This document shows, piece by piece, positions 54,964 through 63,549 of a DNA stretch of 64,000 bases. Below the pieces are notes generated by a model. That model ran no database searches. It worked only from the letters and a program-made list of their open reading frames with translations, and had not been told where the DNA came from. Both the position numbers and the translations under genes were made by a program. The DNA lies in NCBI GenBank assembly GCA_041397825.1, contig JAWKVX010000004.1, positions 62,001-126,000 of the forward strand. The letters are read 5' to 3'. Position 1 is the first letter of the stretch, and each line of letters starts with the position of its first letter. This DNA comes from JANNSX01 sp041397825 (GTDB lineage Bacteria; Pseudomonadota; Alphaproteobacteria; Rhizobiales; Hyphomicrobiaceae).

Positions 54964-55368
54964 TCACAAGGCGACGGCGTCCGCAATGATGCGCTTGTGG
55001 TCGAATGCGAGCTCTGCGGATTTCCAGTCAGCCACCCATCGGGCATCCGCCGCATCGGAGCCTGAGCTCGGCGTGCCGCCAGGAATACGGGTCCGGTAGG
55101 CGATCGAGACGGTCGGGCCACGCGGGTCTCGCCCGGGGTCGGAATAGACACCGACCAGGTGCAGGTCGCCTGCCTCGAGACCGGTCTCCTCGCGGAGCTC
55201 TCTCCGGCAGGCGTCTTCCACGCGCTCGCCCGGATCGACGAAGCCGCCGGGAAGCGCCCATGCGCCCTTGAACGGCGGATGGCCGCGCCGGATCAGCAGA
55301 AACCGGCCTTCGGCGTCGATGGCGACGCAATCGACCGTCAGCAGCGGTGTCTTTGGCGGGCCGGTCAT
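54964..55368 (-). CDS. Nudix hydrolase
   Basis: Cytosolic hydrolase of nucleoside-diphosphate-linked compounds, 134 residues. The Nudix box is complete (residues 42-64: GFVDPGE, then RELREETGL). The N-terminus LLTVDCVAIDAEGRFLLIRR and the mid-region VGVYSDPGRDPRG recall ADP-ribose or ADP-sugar type Nudix enzymes, but the exact substrate is open. Its ATG overlaps the stop of the indolepyruvate oxidoreductase gene (ATGA), so it is the last gene of that operon. Confidence 0.9.
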   Translation of the reverse strand: MTGPPKTPLLTVDCVAIDAEGRFLLIRRGHPPFKGAWALPGGFVDPGERVEDACRRELREETGLEAGDLHLVGVYSDPGRDPRGPTVSIAYRTRIPGGTPSSGSDAADARWVADWKSAELAFDHKRIIADAVAL

Positions 55369-58300
55369 GCGGCTTCCGGCGTTTCCCGCCGGGTCGCGAT
55401 CGATTCGACCAGGAGGCGGGCTTTAAGCTCCGCCTGTCGGACCTTGAACGTGTCATAGGCGGCACGCTTCACATGCCCGAACCCGCGGACGTCGAGCGGC
55501 AGGAGCGCGAGCTCCACGGCCGTTGCGTGGTTTTCCGGCGTGAGCCGCTCGCCGATTGTCTCGAGCAGCTTCAGATAGTCCTCGATCATTTGGCGCTCGA
55601 GGCGGCGCTCGGCCGAGTATCCGAAGGGATCGGCCAAGCTCCCGCGGAGCCCCTTGAAGCGCGACAGCACCCTCAGTGCCGTCAGCATCCAGGGTCCGAA
55701 AGCCCGTTTCTTTGGCTCGCCGGTGGCCGGATCGCGCCGGGCGAGGAGCGGCGGGGCCAGATGGATCTCGATCCGACGGGAGCCTTCGAGTGCTTTGTCG
55801 AGCGACTGTCTGAAGCGGCTGTCGGTGTAGAGCCTGGCGACCTCGTACTCGTCCTTGTAGGCCATCAGCTTGGCGAGCGCCTTCGCCGCCGCCAAAGCCA
55901 GGCGGTCGCTGCCGGCGCGTTTCTCGCGCTCCATCTCGGCAAGGCTGCGGATCGCCGTCTCATAGCGACCGGCATACCGGGCGTCCTGGTAGGCTGTGAG
56001 CAGGGCTTTGCGGTGAGCCACCACCTCGTCCAGGGTTACAGGCTCTGGCGCGGGCGCGTCTCGTCCGGCGAGACTCTGGACCGCGGCCGGGTCGTGGGCG
56101 AGCAGCCGGCCAATGTGGAAGGCGTTGCGGTTCATCGTCACCGCGGCGCCGTTCAGGGTGATCGCTTGCTCGATCGACGCGCCGGAGATCGGCACCACCC
56201 CCCGCTGGAAGGCGAAACCCAAAAGAAGCATGTTGGCGGCGATGCTATCGCCGAACAGGCGCACGGCGAGGTCATTGGCATCGACGAAGGTCGTCTGCGA
56301 CGCGCCCGCACGCTCCTCGATCTGGCGCCGGATGCGCTCGGTCGGCAGATGAAACTCGCGGTTCCGGGTGAATTCGCCCGTGATGCTCTCATGGGCATTG
56401 GCGACGACGACCGTCTTGCCGGGGTCGATCGTCTCCAGAACCTTCGTCGAGCCGGTGACGATGAGATCGCCGCCGACGATGGCGTCGGCGGAGGCGAGCG
56501 GCACGCGAATGGCGTGGATCTCGTCGGGAGTCGCGGCGATCCGCACGTGGCAGGCAACCGCTCCGCCCTTCTGAGCGAGCCCCGTCATGTCGATGCCGCC
56601 GAAGCCCTTGCCGTCGAGATAGGCAGCCTCGCCCAGAACGGCGCTGACCGTGACCACGCCCGTGCCGCCGATGCCGGTGATGAGCAGCGCCTGCGGTCGG
56701 TCAAGCAGTTTCAGCACCGGATCAGGCAATCCGGCGGTCACCTTCTCGACGGACGCGGTATCGATCGAGGCAGGCTTCCTGGGCTTGGCGCCCTGCACGG
56801 TCACGAAGCTGGGGCAGAAGCCGTTGAGACAGGAGAAATCCTTGTTGCAGGCCGATTGGTCGATTTCGCGCTTGCGGCCGAGCGGCGTCTCGAGCGGCAG
56901 CACGGCGATGCAGTTCGATTTGACGCCGCAGTCACCGCAGCCTTCGCAGACCTCGGCATTGATGAAGACGCGCCTGTCGGGATCGGGGTAGGCGCCGCGC
57001 TTGCGCCGCCGTCGTTTCTCCGCCGCGCAGGTCTGGTCGTAGATGATCGCGGTCACGCCTTCGATCTCGCGCAGATCCTTCTGCACGGCATCGAGCTCGT
57101 CGCGGTGATGGAGGGTCGCGCCGGCTGGGAAGACGGCCGTGCCGCCGTACTTCTCCGGCTCGTCCGAGACGATGGCCATTCGCCGAATTCCCTCGGCGGC
57201 GATCTCGTGCGCGATCTGCGGCACGGTCTTGCCACCGTCGAGTGGCTGGCCACCGGTCATGGCGACGGCGTCGTTGTAGAGGATCTTGTAGGTCACGTTG
57301 ACGTTCGCGGCGACCGCGGCACGGATCGCGAGCGAGCCTGAGTGGATATAGGTGCCGTCGCCGAGATTCTGGAAGACGTGATCGCGCCTTGAGAAGGGCG
57401 CCTCGCCGATCCAGTTGGCGCCTTCCGCGCCCATCTGCGTGAAGCCCTCGGTGGAGCGATCCATCCACTGTGCCATGTAGTGGCAGCCGATGCCGGCGTA
57501 GGCTCGGCTGCCGTCCGGCACGCGGGTCGAGGTGTTGTGTGGGCAGCCGGCGCAGAAATAGGGGATGCGCGTCGCGAGCTCCTTGACGCCGCCGCGCTGG
57601 GCGATACGGGTGCGCAGCTCCTCGACGCGGGATTTGAGACCGGCATCGTCGTTGTACTTGAGCAACCGCTCGCCGATGGCGACGGCGATCTGCGTCGGCT
57701 CGAGCGCGCCAAAGGCCGGGAATAGAGGTTGCCCCTTCTCGTCGCGCTTGCCGACGACCGTCGGCGCCCAAGGCTGGTGGTAGAGTTCCTCCTTGACCTC
57801 GACCTCGACGATTGTCCGCTTCTCCTCGATCACCATGACGAGGTCGAGGCCCTTGGCGAACTCCAGGAAGCCCTGTGGTTCGAATGGCCAGGTCATCGCG
57901 ACCTTGTAGAGCGAGAGGCCGAACCGGTTGCAGGCCGCCTCGTCCAGACCGAGCTCCTCAAGCGCTTGGCGCGTGTCGAGATAGCTCTTGCCGAGCGTGA
58001 CGATGCCGATCTTGCGATCAGGGCCGCCCGGGAAGATCACGCGGTCGAGCTTGTTGGCGCGGCTGTAGGCCACGGCGGCATCGCGTTTGTAGGCATGGAG
58101 CCGATGCTCGCGCGAGAGCGGGTGATCGCCGAGGCGGATGTTGAGGCCGCCTTCGGGGAGCTTGAAGTCGTCGGGGATCCGGACCTCGACCCGGTCGACC
58201 CGGCCATCGACGACGGAGGTGCTCTCGAAGTTGTCCTTGACGCATTTGATGCCGACCCACACGCCCGCATAACGCGACAGGGCATAGGCATGGATGCCGT

Positions 58301-58844
58301 AGTCGAGGATCTCCTGCACGCCCGCCGGATTGAGGATCGGGATCATGAAGTCGATGAAGGACCACTCGCTCTGGTGCGCCGTCGTCGAGCTCTCACAGGT
58401 GTGGTCGTCGCCCATCAGGGCGATGACGCCGCCATTCTTGGAGGTGCCGGCATGGTTGGCATGCCGGAAGGCGTCGCCCGAGCGGTCGACGCCGGGGCCC
58501 TTGCCGTACCAGATGCCGAAGACGCCGTCGTACTTGCCTTCGCCCCTGAGCTCGGCCTGCTGCGTGCCCCAGAGGGCCGTTGCGGCGAGATCCTCGTTGA
58601 TGCCGGGACGGAAGAGAATGTTGCGCGCCGCGGTTTCCTTCTTGGCGCGAATGAACTGACCTTCGAGCGTGGCGATCGGCGAGCCGCGGTAGCCGGTGAC
58701 GTAGCCGGCCGTGTTGAGCCCGGCGCGGCGGTCGCGCTCATGCTGCATGAGGGCCAGCCGAACCGCGGCCTGCGCACCGGTCAGGAGCACGTACTCCTTA
58801 TCGAGATCGAACTTGTCGCTCAGCTTGGCTTCGGTTCGCGCCAT
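55365..58844 (-). CDS. Indolepyruvate ferredoxin oxidoreductase, fused alpha/beta/gamma chain
   Basis: TPP- and iron-sulfur-dependent enzyme that converts aryl-2-oxoacids (indolepyruvate, phenylpyruvate) to aryl-CoA with ferredoxin reduction. The 1159-residue chain is the fused form common in proteobacteria. Seen in order: the N-terminal region YVLLTGAQAAVRLALMQHER, the TPP half with FGIWYGKGPGVDRSGDAFRH, cysteine clusters including CAGCPHNTSTRV and CEGCGDCGVKSNC (about 630-640), and the C-terminal gamma domain from about 720 (ITGIGGTGVVTVSAVLG, MTGLAQKGGAVACHVRI). Start ATG 58844 is preferred over TTG 58853. Overlaps the Nudix gene; 117 bases from the methyltransferase gene upstream on the same strand. 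Confidence 0.94.
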   Translation of the reverse strand: MARTEAKLSDKFDLDKEYVLLTGAQAAVRLALMQHERDRRAGLNTAGYVTGYRGSPIATLEGQFIRAKKETAARNILFRPGINEDLAATALWGTQQAELRGEGKYDGVFGIWYGKGPGVDRSGDAFRHANHAGTSKNGGVIALMGDDHTCESSTTAHQSEWSFIDFMIPILNPAGVQEILDYGIHAYALSRYAGVWVGIKCVKDNFESTSVVDGRVDRVEVRIPDDFKLPEGGLNIRLGDHPLSREHRLHAYKRDAAVAYSRANKLDRVIFPGGPDRKIGIVTLGKSYLDTRQALEELGLDEAACNRFGLSLYKVAMTWPFEPQGFLEFAKGLDLVMVIEEKRTIVEVEVKEELYHQPWAPTVVGKRDEKGQPLFPAFGALEPTQIAVAIGERLLKYNDDAGLKSRVEELRTRIAQRGGVKELATRIPYFCAGCPHNTSTRVPDGSRAYAGIGCHYMAQWMDRSTEGFTQMGAEGANWIGEAPFSRRDHVFQNLGDGTYIHSGSLAIRAAVAANVNVTYKILYNDAVAMTGGQPLDGGKTVPQIAHEIAAEGIRRMAIVSDEPEKYGGTAVFPAGATLHHRDELDAVQKDLREIEGVTAIIYDQTCAAEKRRRRKRGAYPDPDRRVFINAEVCEGCGDCGVKSNCIAVLPLETPLGRKREIDQSACNKDFSCLNGFCPSFVTVQGAKPRKPASIDTASVEKVTAGLPDPVLKLLDRPQALLITGIGGTGVVTVSAVLGEAAYLDGKGFGGIDMTGLAQKGGAVACHVRIAATPDEIHAIRVPLASADAIVGGDLIVTGSTKVLETIDPGKTVVVANAHESITGEFTRNREFHLPTERIRRQIEERAGASQTTFVDANDLAVRLFGDSIAANMLLLGFAFQRGVVPISGASIEQAITLNGAAVTMNRNAFHIGRLLAHDPAAVQSLAGRDAPAPEPVTLDEVVAHRKALLTAYQDARYAGRYETAIRSLAEMEREKRAGSDRLALAAAKALAKLMAYKDEYEVARLYTDSRFRQSLDKALEGSRRIEIHLAPPLLARRDPATGEPKKRAFGPWMLTALRVLSRFKGLRGSLADPFGYSAERRLERQMIEDYLKLLETIGERLTPENHATAVELALLPLDVRGFGHVKRAAYDTFKVRQAELKARLLVESIATRRETPEAA

Positions 58845-58961
58845 CGTTCGCAACCTTTCCAGCCCACCCGTCCAGCCGTGATTAGGTCAACATTACTGCC
58901 TTATCGCCGCCGGCGCCATATATTTCAGACTGGCGGGGTCTGCTTTTTGCGATGGAGCCGA

Positions 58962-60098
58962 TCAGCCCATACCGGCTTTTTCAATCGCCAGGTAGCAATG
59001 CACGTAGTCCATGGCGTGGCGGTTGGGTTCGGCGGTCACCGTGTCCTCATACCGCCGATAGAACAGATCGACGATCTCGGCCCGCTCCTCGATGGGGCGC
59101 GCGGGATCGAGCGCGTTGGCGAACACCGTTTCGCTCCAGCTCCGGAGCGTCGGCACGTAGCTTTCGGCGAAGGCGCGGGGGCTCATGGCGCCGTTCGCCT
59201 CGTCGAAGGCGCGGCGGTAGGGGCATTTGACGACGCCGGTGCGGGCAGAAATCAACCGTAGCCCGGCCGCGTAGGCCGGACCGCCCAGCAGCAACGGCGC
59301 GGAAAACTCCTCCTTCGTCCGGTAGAACTGGGCGAAGGTCGCCCGCACATACTCCTCGGACGTGATGCGGCCCTCGTCGCGCAGGCCCTTCCACAGCCGG
59401 TCGTAGGTGTCGAACATGTTGGCCTCGCCGGTGTGGCCGAGATAGCGGCCTTCCTCGTCGATGCCGAAATTCAAGAACACCAGCCGGCCACCGGGGCGCA
59501 GCTCTTGGGCGCGGGCGAGGAGGATGTTGATCCAGTCGGCCTCGGCGCGTTTCGCGAAAGCCTCGCGCTCCGCGCCTTTGGCACCCACCATGTGCACATG
59601 GGTCGTGATCTCGCAGGGCTTTTCCGAGATGTAGTGCATGGCGGTCGCCGAGAAGCCGAGATCCAGCGAGGCGTCGGGCATGAGCTGGCGGTGGAAGCCG
59701 ACGCCGCAGGCGTGCACGAACACGCCGGGTGTCTTGATGAGGTACGACAGCTCGGGCTCCTCGGTCAGCCCGAGCATGTTCTTGAACAGCACCGAGTAGT
59801 CGTTGCTCGGCAGATCCGTATAGGTGACGACGATCTGTTTCTCGGGAAAGCGCGCGCGGATCGCGGCGACGGTATCGTGCATCGCCTTCTTCGACGTGCC
59901 GCCGTCGGCCGCGCCGAAATCGGCGATGCGCACCGGCTGCCCGTCGGCGGGCGCCGGCAACGCCGCCACCGCCTCCATGAGCATGCCCGACGCCTTGTCG
60001 ATCACGTCCTTGGCACCGCGCGTCCGCTGGCTGTAGTAGCCGCCGCCACGCATGGATGTGGTGGCGCCGGTCTTGGAGACGAGGGGGGATGTGGTCAT
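58962..60098 (-). CDS. SABATH-like SAM-dependent carboxyl methyltransferase
   Basis: Protein of 378 residues resembling the SAM-dependent carboxyl methyltransferase (SABATH, PF03492) family, best known from plants, where it makes methyl esters of salicylate, jasmonate or indole-3-acetate. The N-terminus has the conserved MRGGGYYSQRT (16-26), where plant members have MxGGxGxxSYAxNS. The SAM site is IADFGAADGGTSKKAM at about 58-72, and TDLPSNDYSVLFKNM (94-108) and VGFHRQLMPDASLDLGFSA (about 133-153) match the family's NDLPxNDFNxLF and FYxRLFPxxSLHxxHSS motifs. It may methylate a carboxylic acid. Start ATG 60098 lies 5 bases after the upstream stop; the frame stays open further up. Downstream is indolepyruvate ferredoxin oxidoreductase. 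Confidence 0.82.
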   Translation of the reverse strand: MTTSPLVSKTGATTSMRGGGYYSQRTRGAKDVIDKASGMLMEAVAALPAPADGQPVRIADFGAADGGTSKKAMHDTVAAIRARFPEKQIVVTYTDLPSNDYSVLFKNMLGLTEEPELSYLIKTPGVFVHACGVGFHRQLMPDASLDLGFSATAMHYISEKPCEITTHVHMVGAKGAEREAFAKRAEADWINILLARAQELRPGGRLVFLNFGIDEEGRYLGHTGEANMFDTYDRLWKGLRDEGRITSEEYVRATFAQFYRTKEEFSAPLLLGGPAYAAGLRLISARTGVVKCPYRRAFDEANGAMSPRAFAESYVPTLRSWSETVFANALDPARPIEERAEIVDLFYRRYEDTVTAEPNRHAMDYVHCYLAIEKAGMG

Positions 60099-60103
60099 GG
60101 GGA

Positions 60104-61111
60104 TCAGGAGGTCAAGTCGAAGGACGAGAAGGCACTGAACGCCTGTGCGCATCCCCGCATGCTGGCGACGAGCTTGGCGGTTGCAAGATTGGTCGCGGCG
60201 CCGCTGCTGAGGAGATCCTGCGCGATCGTCTCGGCGCGCCGGTGCAGGCGCCGCTCGAGCTGCATCGGGCGGATGCGGGATCGCATGATGAGTGTCGACA
60301 GCGTGATGCGGCGATGGGCGATGGTCTCTGTCGAGACGAGGCGGGCATTGGCGGCGACGGCGGCCTCCAGCAGCGCCTGATCGGCCGGGGCGATGCTGTC
60401 CCATAACGTGCGCGGCATGCTGAGGGCGAGGGTTCGGCCCATCGGGTGGAAGGGCGACTCGATCATCCAGCCGTAGCCGTTCGGCAGGCCGTTGATGAAA
60501 TCGACGAAGGGCGAGAAGCCATCCGCGAGATCGGCCTTGGGGGCACTCGCGAGCGTGCCGCCAAGGGCCTCGACGAGCCGGCAGCCGAAGCCTGTCGTGA
60601 ACACCGTTCTGCCGGCAAGGCTCTCGCTCTCGGGTTCCTCGTGCTTCGACCAGAGCATGGGGTCTCCACCCGTATGGCCGGCATAGAAGGTCTTTCGGCC
60701 GCTGGCGTCGGCGATGTCGCCCCACAGGCGGGCGCCGCCGCCGAAATCGAGCCAGGTCACGAACATCGCCGGCGAGAGGCCGCCGGGATAACCGGCGATG
60801 ACATCGTGGGCGAAGGACATCTCGCCGTCGGCCTGAGGAAAGTCCAGCGTCACGTCCGCAACCGACGCCTCGTCCATCCGCGTTGCCGGAGCGAGCTCGA
60901 GACGTCCGTCGCTCATGGCGAGGACGGATTCGCTCAGGCGGATCAGGAACGTGGAGGTGCCGGGCTGGGCGATTGGAAACCGGGTCGCGACGGAAAAGCG
61001 GTGGCGCGATCGGGTGATGGCGGGCGTCGCCAGGCTTTGGCTTGCCGCGACCGGCACCGCGCTTGCTCCGGCGACGGCGCCCGATGATCTCAGGAATGTC
61101 CGACGATCCAT
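60104..61111 (-). CDS. Tat-exported DctP/TRAP-type substrate-binding protein (orphan)
   Basis: Periplasmic protein of 335 residues with a Tat signal (MDRRTFLRSSGAVAGASAV). The mature sequence has the pattern of TRAP-transporter binding proteins: FLIRLSESVLAMSDGRLELA, GGDPMLWSKHEEPES, LAGRTVFTTGFGCRLVEALG with GGTL, and GYGWMIESPFHPMGRTLALS. The conserved Arg region is not obvious. No DctQ/DctM membrane genes are adjacent, so it is an orphan receptor or has a distant partner. GGAGG precedes ATG 61111. Co-directional with the SABATH-like gene, 5 bases apart, suggesting a ligand related to that methyltransferase's chemistry; this is inference. Confidence 0.75.
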   Translation of the reverse strand: MDRRTFLRSSGAVAGASAVPVAASQSLATPAITRSRHRFSVATRFPIAQPGTSTFLIRLSESVLAMSDGRLELAPATRMDEASVADVTLDFPQADGEMSFAHDVIAGYPGGLSPAMFVTWLDFGGGARLWGDIADASGRKTFYAGHTGGDPMLWSKHEEPESESLAGRTVFTTGFGCRLVEALGGTLASAPKADLADGFSPFVDFINGLPNGYGWMIESPFHPMGRTLALSMPRTLWDSIAPADQALLEAAVAANARLVSTETIAHRRITLSTLIMRSRIRPMQLERRLHRRAETIAQDLLSSGAATNLATAKLVASMRGCAQAFSAFSSFDLTS

Positions 61112-61202
61112 GCTTCGGCCTCCGCTCGAAAAGACCCCTCTATATAAGGCGGAGCGCGCGCAGACGGAAACCACCAAGGTCGAGGCCCTTGCGCGTGGTG
61201 CG

Positions 61203-61586
61203 TTACGGCAACGGTGTCAGCGACGCGGTGGGCTGCTCGTCGGCCAGGACGGACGCGATTCCCGCCTCGAATGCGCTCTTGCCGGGAAATCCGCTCAAGC
61301 GGGCGATCTCGATGCCGTCGCGCATGACGACGAAGGTCGGGACGACGCGGATCGGCGAGCGAAGCGCCTGGCCCGCGGTACCGAGCGCGTTGAGGTCGAC
61401 GAGGGTGAGGGGGAGCCTTTGGCTGACCGGGGACGACCAATAGTCGCGCAACGCCTCGGCATGAAACTGATCACAAGCGGTGCACCCGTCGATCTCGAAG
61501 ACGAAGAGCCGCAACGCCGGGTCGGCTGCCGCCGGGGTCGAGGCGACAGCCAGAAGAGAAACCAGACTCCGGATCAGACGCTGCAC
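61203..61586 (-). CDS. Periplasmic thioredoxin-like protein
   Basis: Protein of 127 residues from GTG 61586 (GGGTGGG six bases upstream; TTG 61592 is an alternative). Signal peptide RLIRSLVSLLAVASTPAAA, then a thioredoxin fold: FVFEIDGCTACDQFHAEAL with the CxxC active site, and the cis-Pro segment RVVPTFVVMRDGIEIARLSG. This SoxW/DsbD-gamma-like type reduces periplasmic disulfides or helps mature metal and haem proteins. The TRAP-like gene begins 91 bases further left on the same strand. Confidence 0.83.
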   Translation of the reverse strand: MQRLIRSLVSLLAVASTPAAADPALRLFVFEIDGCTACDQFHAEALRDYWSSPVSQRLPLTLVDLNALGTAGQALRSPIRVVPTFVVMRDGIEIARLSGFPGKSAFEAGIASVLADEQPTASLTPLP

Positions 61587-61675
61587 GGACAACCCACCCT
61601 GACGCCACGTGCCGCGAGACTAGGTCAATCGGGCCGTCGGGGAAACGGTTTGATAATGAAACCTTAATCCCCTGG

Positions 61676-62701
61676 TCAGAATGGCGGTGCCGGGCCGAGC
61701 GATGCCAGGAACAGGACGGTGCCGAGGCCGAGTACGAGAGCGGCTCCGCCAATGCCCGCGATGGCCTCGATCCATCGTCCCAGCCTGTCGCTGGCAGCAC
61801 GTTCGGCGATCTTGCGCGTTCCGACCGCCATCACGGCAAGTGCCGCCACCGTCAATGCGGTCCCCAGCGCCATGGCGAAGGTGCCGGCGACGCCGGCCCA
61901 GAAGATGCCCTGCGTCAGGGCGAAGACCAGCAACAGGATGGCGCCACTGCACGGCCGGACGCCGACGGCTGCCGCAAGGGCGACGGCTCGTCGCCAGGAC
62001 CAGGGACCGGCGAGGCTCGTCGGCTCGGGTACATGGGCATGACCGTGGTGGCCATGGTGATGTTCATGATGATGATCTTCGGTGGCATGGACCCGCGGCG
62101 CCCAGACATGTCGGCGGAGCGCGGCAACCAGCAGCCATGCCCCGAGGAGAGCAATTGCGGCAAAGCTCACCTGCTCGAGCCGGCGCGCCCATTGCTGGAT
62201 TTCGAGACCGGTGGCCCTCAGCGCGATCGCCATGATGCCGACGATGGCGATGGCCGAGAGGGCCTGGAAGAAGGCCGCGAGAAAGGACAGGGCGATGCTA
62301 CGCCGGATCGTCTCGGCGCTCGCGACGGCGTAGGAGGAGATGACGGCCTTGCCGTGCCCAGGGCCCGCCGCGTGCAGCACGCCATAGAGGAAGCTCAGGC
62401 CGACGAGCAGCATCAAGGCTGCGACCGTGCCATTGGACTTGAGGTCGCGAATACCGCCGGTCAGCATCCGGTTCAGCCCCTGCTGCTGGCGCTGCAGCCA
62501 GCGCATGCTGTCCGCATACCAGCCACTGGCCGCGCGCTCCTCGGACCTGCCGGCGAGCATGCTCTTGGGCTCGATCTGACTCCCGGCAGATCGAGTCGCG
62601 TCCTGGCCCGTGCTCGTTTGCGCCCCAGCCACACCGGATTGGCTCGTCATCGCCACGAGGGCGACCATGGCCAGGAGCATCACGAGCAGGACCGGCTTCA
62701 T
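61676..62701 (-). CDS. NicO-family nickel/cobalt transporter
   Basis: Inner-membrane protein of 341 residues with an N-terminal hydrophobic segment, a periplasmic loop (about 25-85), and six or so membrane helices. The family motif GVLHAAGPGHGKAVISSYAV is at about 110-130, and a cytoplasmic His-rich loop with HHHEHHHGHHGHAH (about 205-230) suits metal chelation. VRPCSGAILLLVFAL follows. The NicO family exports or imports Ni/Co. ATG 62701 overlaps the stop of the upstream DUF1007 gene (ATGA), a coupled arrangement typical for this transporter pair. Confidence 0.88.
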   Translation of the reverse strand: MKPVLLVMLLAMVALVAMTSQSGVAGAQTSTGQDATRSAGSQIEPKSMLAGRSEERAASGWYADSMRWLQRQQQGLNRMLTGGIRDLKSNGTVAALMLLVGLSFLYGVLHAAGPGHGKAVISSYAVASAETIRRSIALSFLAAFFQALSAIAIVGIMAIALRATGLEIQQWARRLEQVSFAAIALLGAWLLVAALRRHVWAPRVHATEDHHHEHHHGHHGHAHVPEPTSLAGPWSWRRAVALAAAVGVRPCSGAILLLVFALTQGIFWAGVAGTFAMALGTALTVAALAVMAVGTRKIAERAASDRLGRWIEAIAGIGGAALVLGLGTVLFLASLGPAPPF

Positions 62702-63351
62702 TGTCCGCAACGGATCTCGGCCGTGTCGGCGAAGCTCGAGCCATAGTCGACCGTAACCTCGCCAGCGAACATGTCCTCGGTGAGCTGGGTGTTGGCTTGC
62801 TCCTGGTTTGGGCGCCTGACCGAGATTTCGCAGCCCACGGGAGCGGACGAGGCGAGGCGGACCGGATTTTTCTCGGCGAAGGAGAAGGCGATGAAGAAGC
62901 TCGGATCGTAGATCGATAGATCGACCTTGAGGGAGCCATGCTTCACGGGCGCCTGCATCGGCAGGGTGAACGTCAGGGTCAGGAGACCTTGGGCGTCCGC
63001 CTCGACGTAGTAGTCGACGGGAGCGGTGAACGTGACAGGCTCGCCCTCGATCGTCATGAAGGTGAAGTAGTCGAACTCCTTGAGGCTTTCGACATTGATC
63101 TGCGCCAGTTCCTGCAGCTCGGCGCGGTCGTAGGCGCCGTCACCATTCTTGTCGAGGCCGAGAACCGCGGAGGCCGAGTACATTTCGTCGAACGACCAGC
63201 TATGCTGGACCCCGGTCATCTGGCCCTGCGCATCGTATTGGACCTCGGCGTCGACGCTGACGAAGACGTGCGGGTGAGACCGGGCGACGCCGGGCAGCGC
63301 GGCCACGATGACGGCGAGTGCACTGGCGACGACGAGGCAGGCATGACGCAT
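62698..63351 (-). CDS. DUF1007 periplasmic protein, NicO partner
   Basis: Exported protein of 217 residues with a signal ending in VARSHPHVFVSVDAEV, the DUF1007 hallmark (HPHVF). Residues 67-78 (DKNGDGAYDRAE) form a perfect EF-hand loop, with acidic or Asn/Asp ligands at positions 1, 3, 5, 9 and 12. A further domain with YYVEADAQGLLTLTF follows. Family members accompany NicO/RcnA-type metal transporters and probably bind metal in the periplasm. GGAGGGG precedes ATG 63351. Coupled to the NicO gene. Confidence 0.88.
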   Translation of the reverse strand: MRHACLVVASALAVIVAALPGVARSHPHVFVSVDAEVQYDAQGQMTGVQHSWSFDEMYSASAVLGLDKNGDGAYDRAELQELAQINVESLKEFDYFTFMTIEGEPVTFTAPVDYYVEADAQGLLTLTFTLPMQAPVKHGSLKVDLSIYDPSFFIAFSFAEKNPVRLASSAPVGCEISVRRPNQEQANTQLTEDMFAGEVTVDYGSSFADTAEIRCGQ

Positions 63352-63452
63352 TGCTACCCCTCCCGGGACCAAGCTCGAGGTTTGAGTTTAGTTGAGATGA
63401 TGGCACGTTCGGGGCCGTTGTGCCCAGCGACCCGGCATCCCTGTGTGGCAGG

Positions 63453-63480
63453 AAAAAGGGGTGATCTCGCGATCACCCCT
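63453..63480 (-). terminator. Terminator after the L,D-transpeptidase gene
   Basis: Perfect 10-base stem AGGGGTGATC / GATCACCCCT (63457-63466 and 63471-63480) with loop TCGC, followed on the minus strand by TTTTT (63457-63453). It lies 70 bases after the transpeptidase stop and before the DUF1007 gene. Confidence 0.7.
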
Positions 63481-63503
63481 GAGTTTCGGCTCATGGCAGG
63501 CAC

Positions 63504-63530
63504 GGATCCCGGCGCGGCAAGCCGGGATCC
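63504..63530. repeat. Inverted repeat GGATCCCGGC / GCCGGGATCC
   Basis: Perfect 10-base inverted repeat (63504-63513, 63521-63530) with 7-base loop, between the transpeptidase stop and its terminator. No T-run. It may add to termination or transcript stability. Confidence 0.4.
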
Positions 63531-63549
63531 CGGAGAATCAGTGGCAGTC

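Noticed and set aside
55347..57341. 664-residue open frame opposite the indolepyruvate oxidoreductase gene
   Set aside because: Shadow of a well-supported gene with cofactor motifs.
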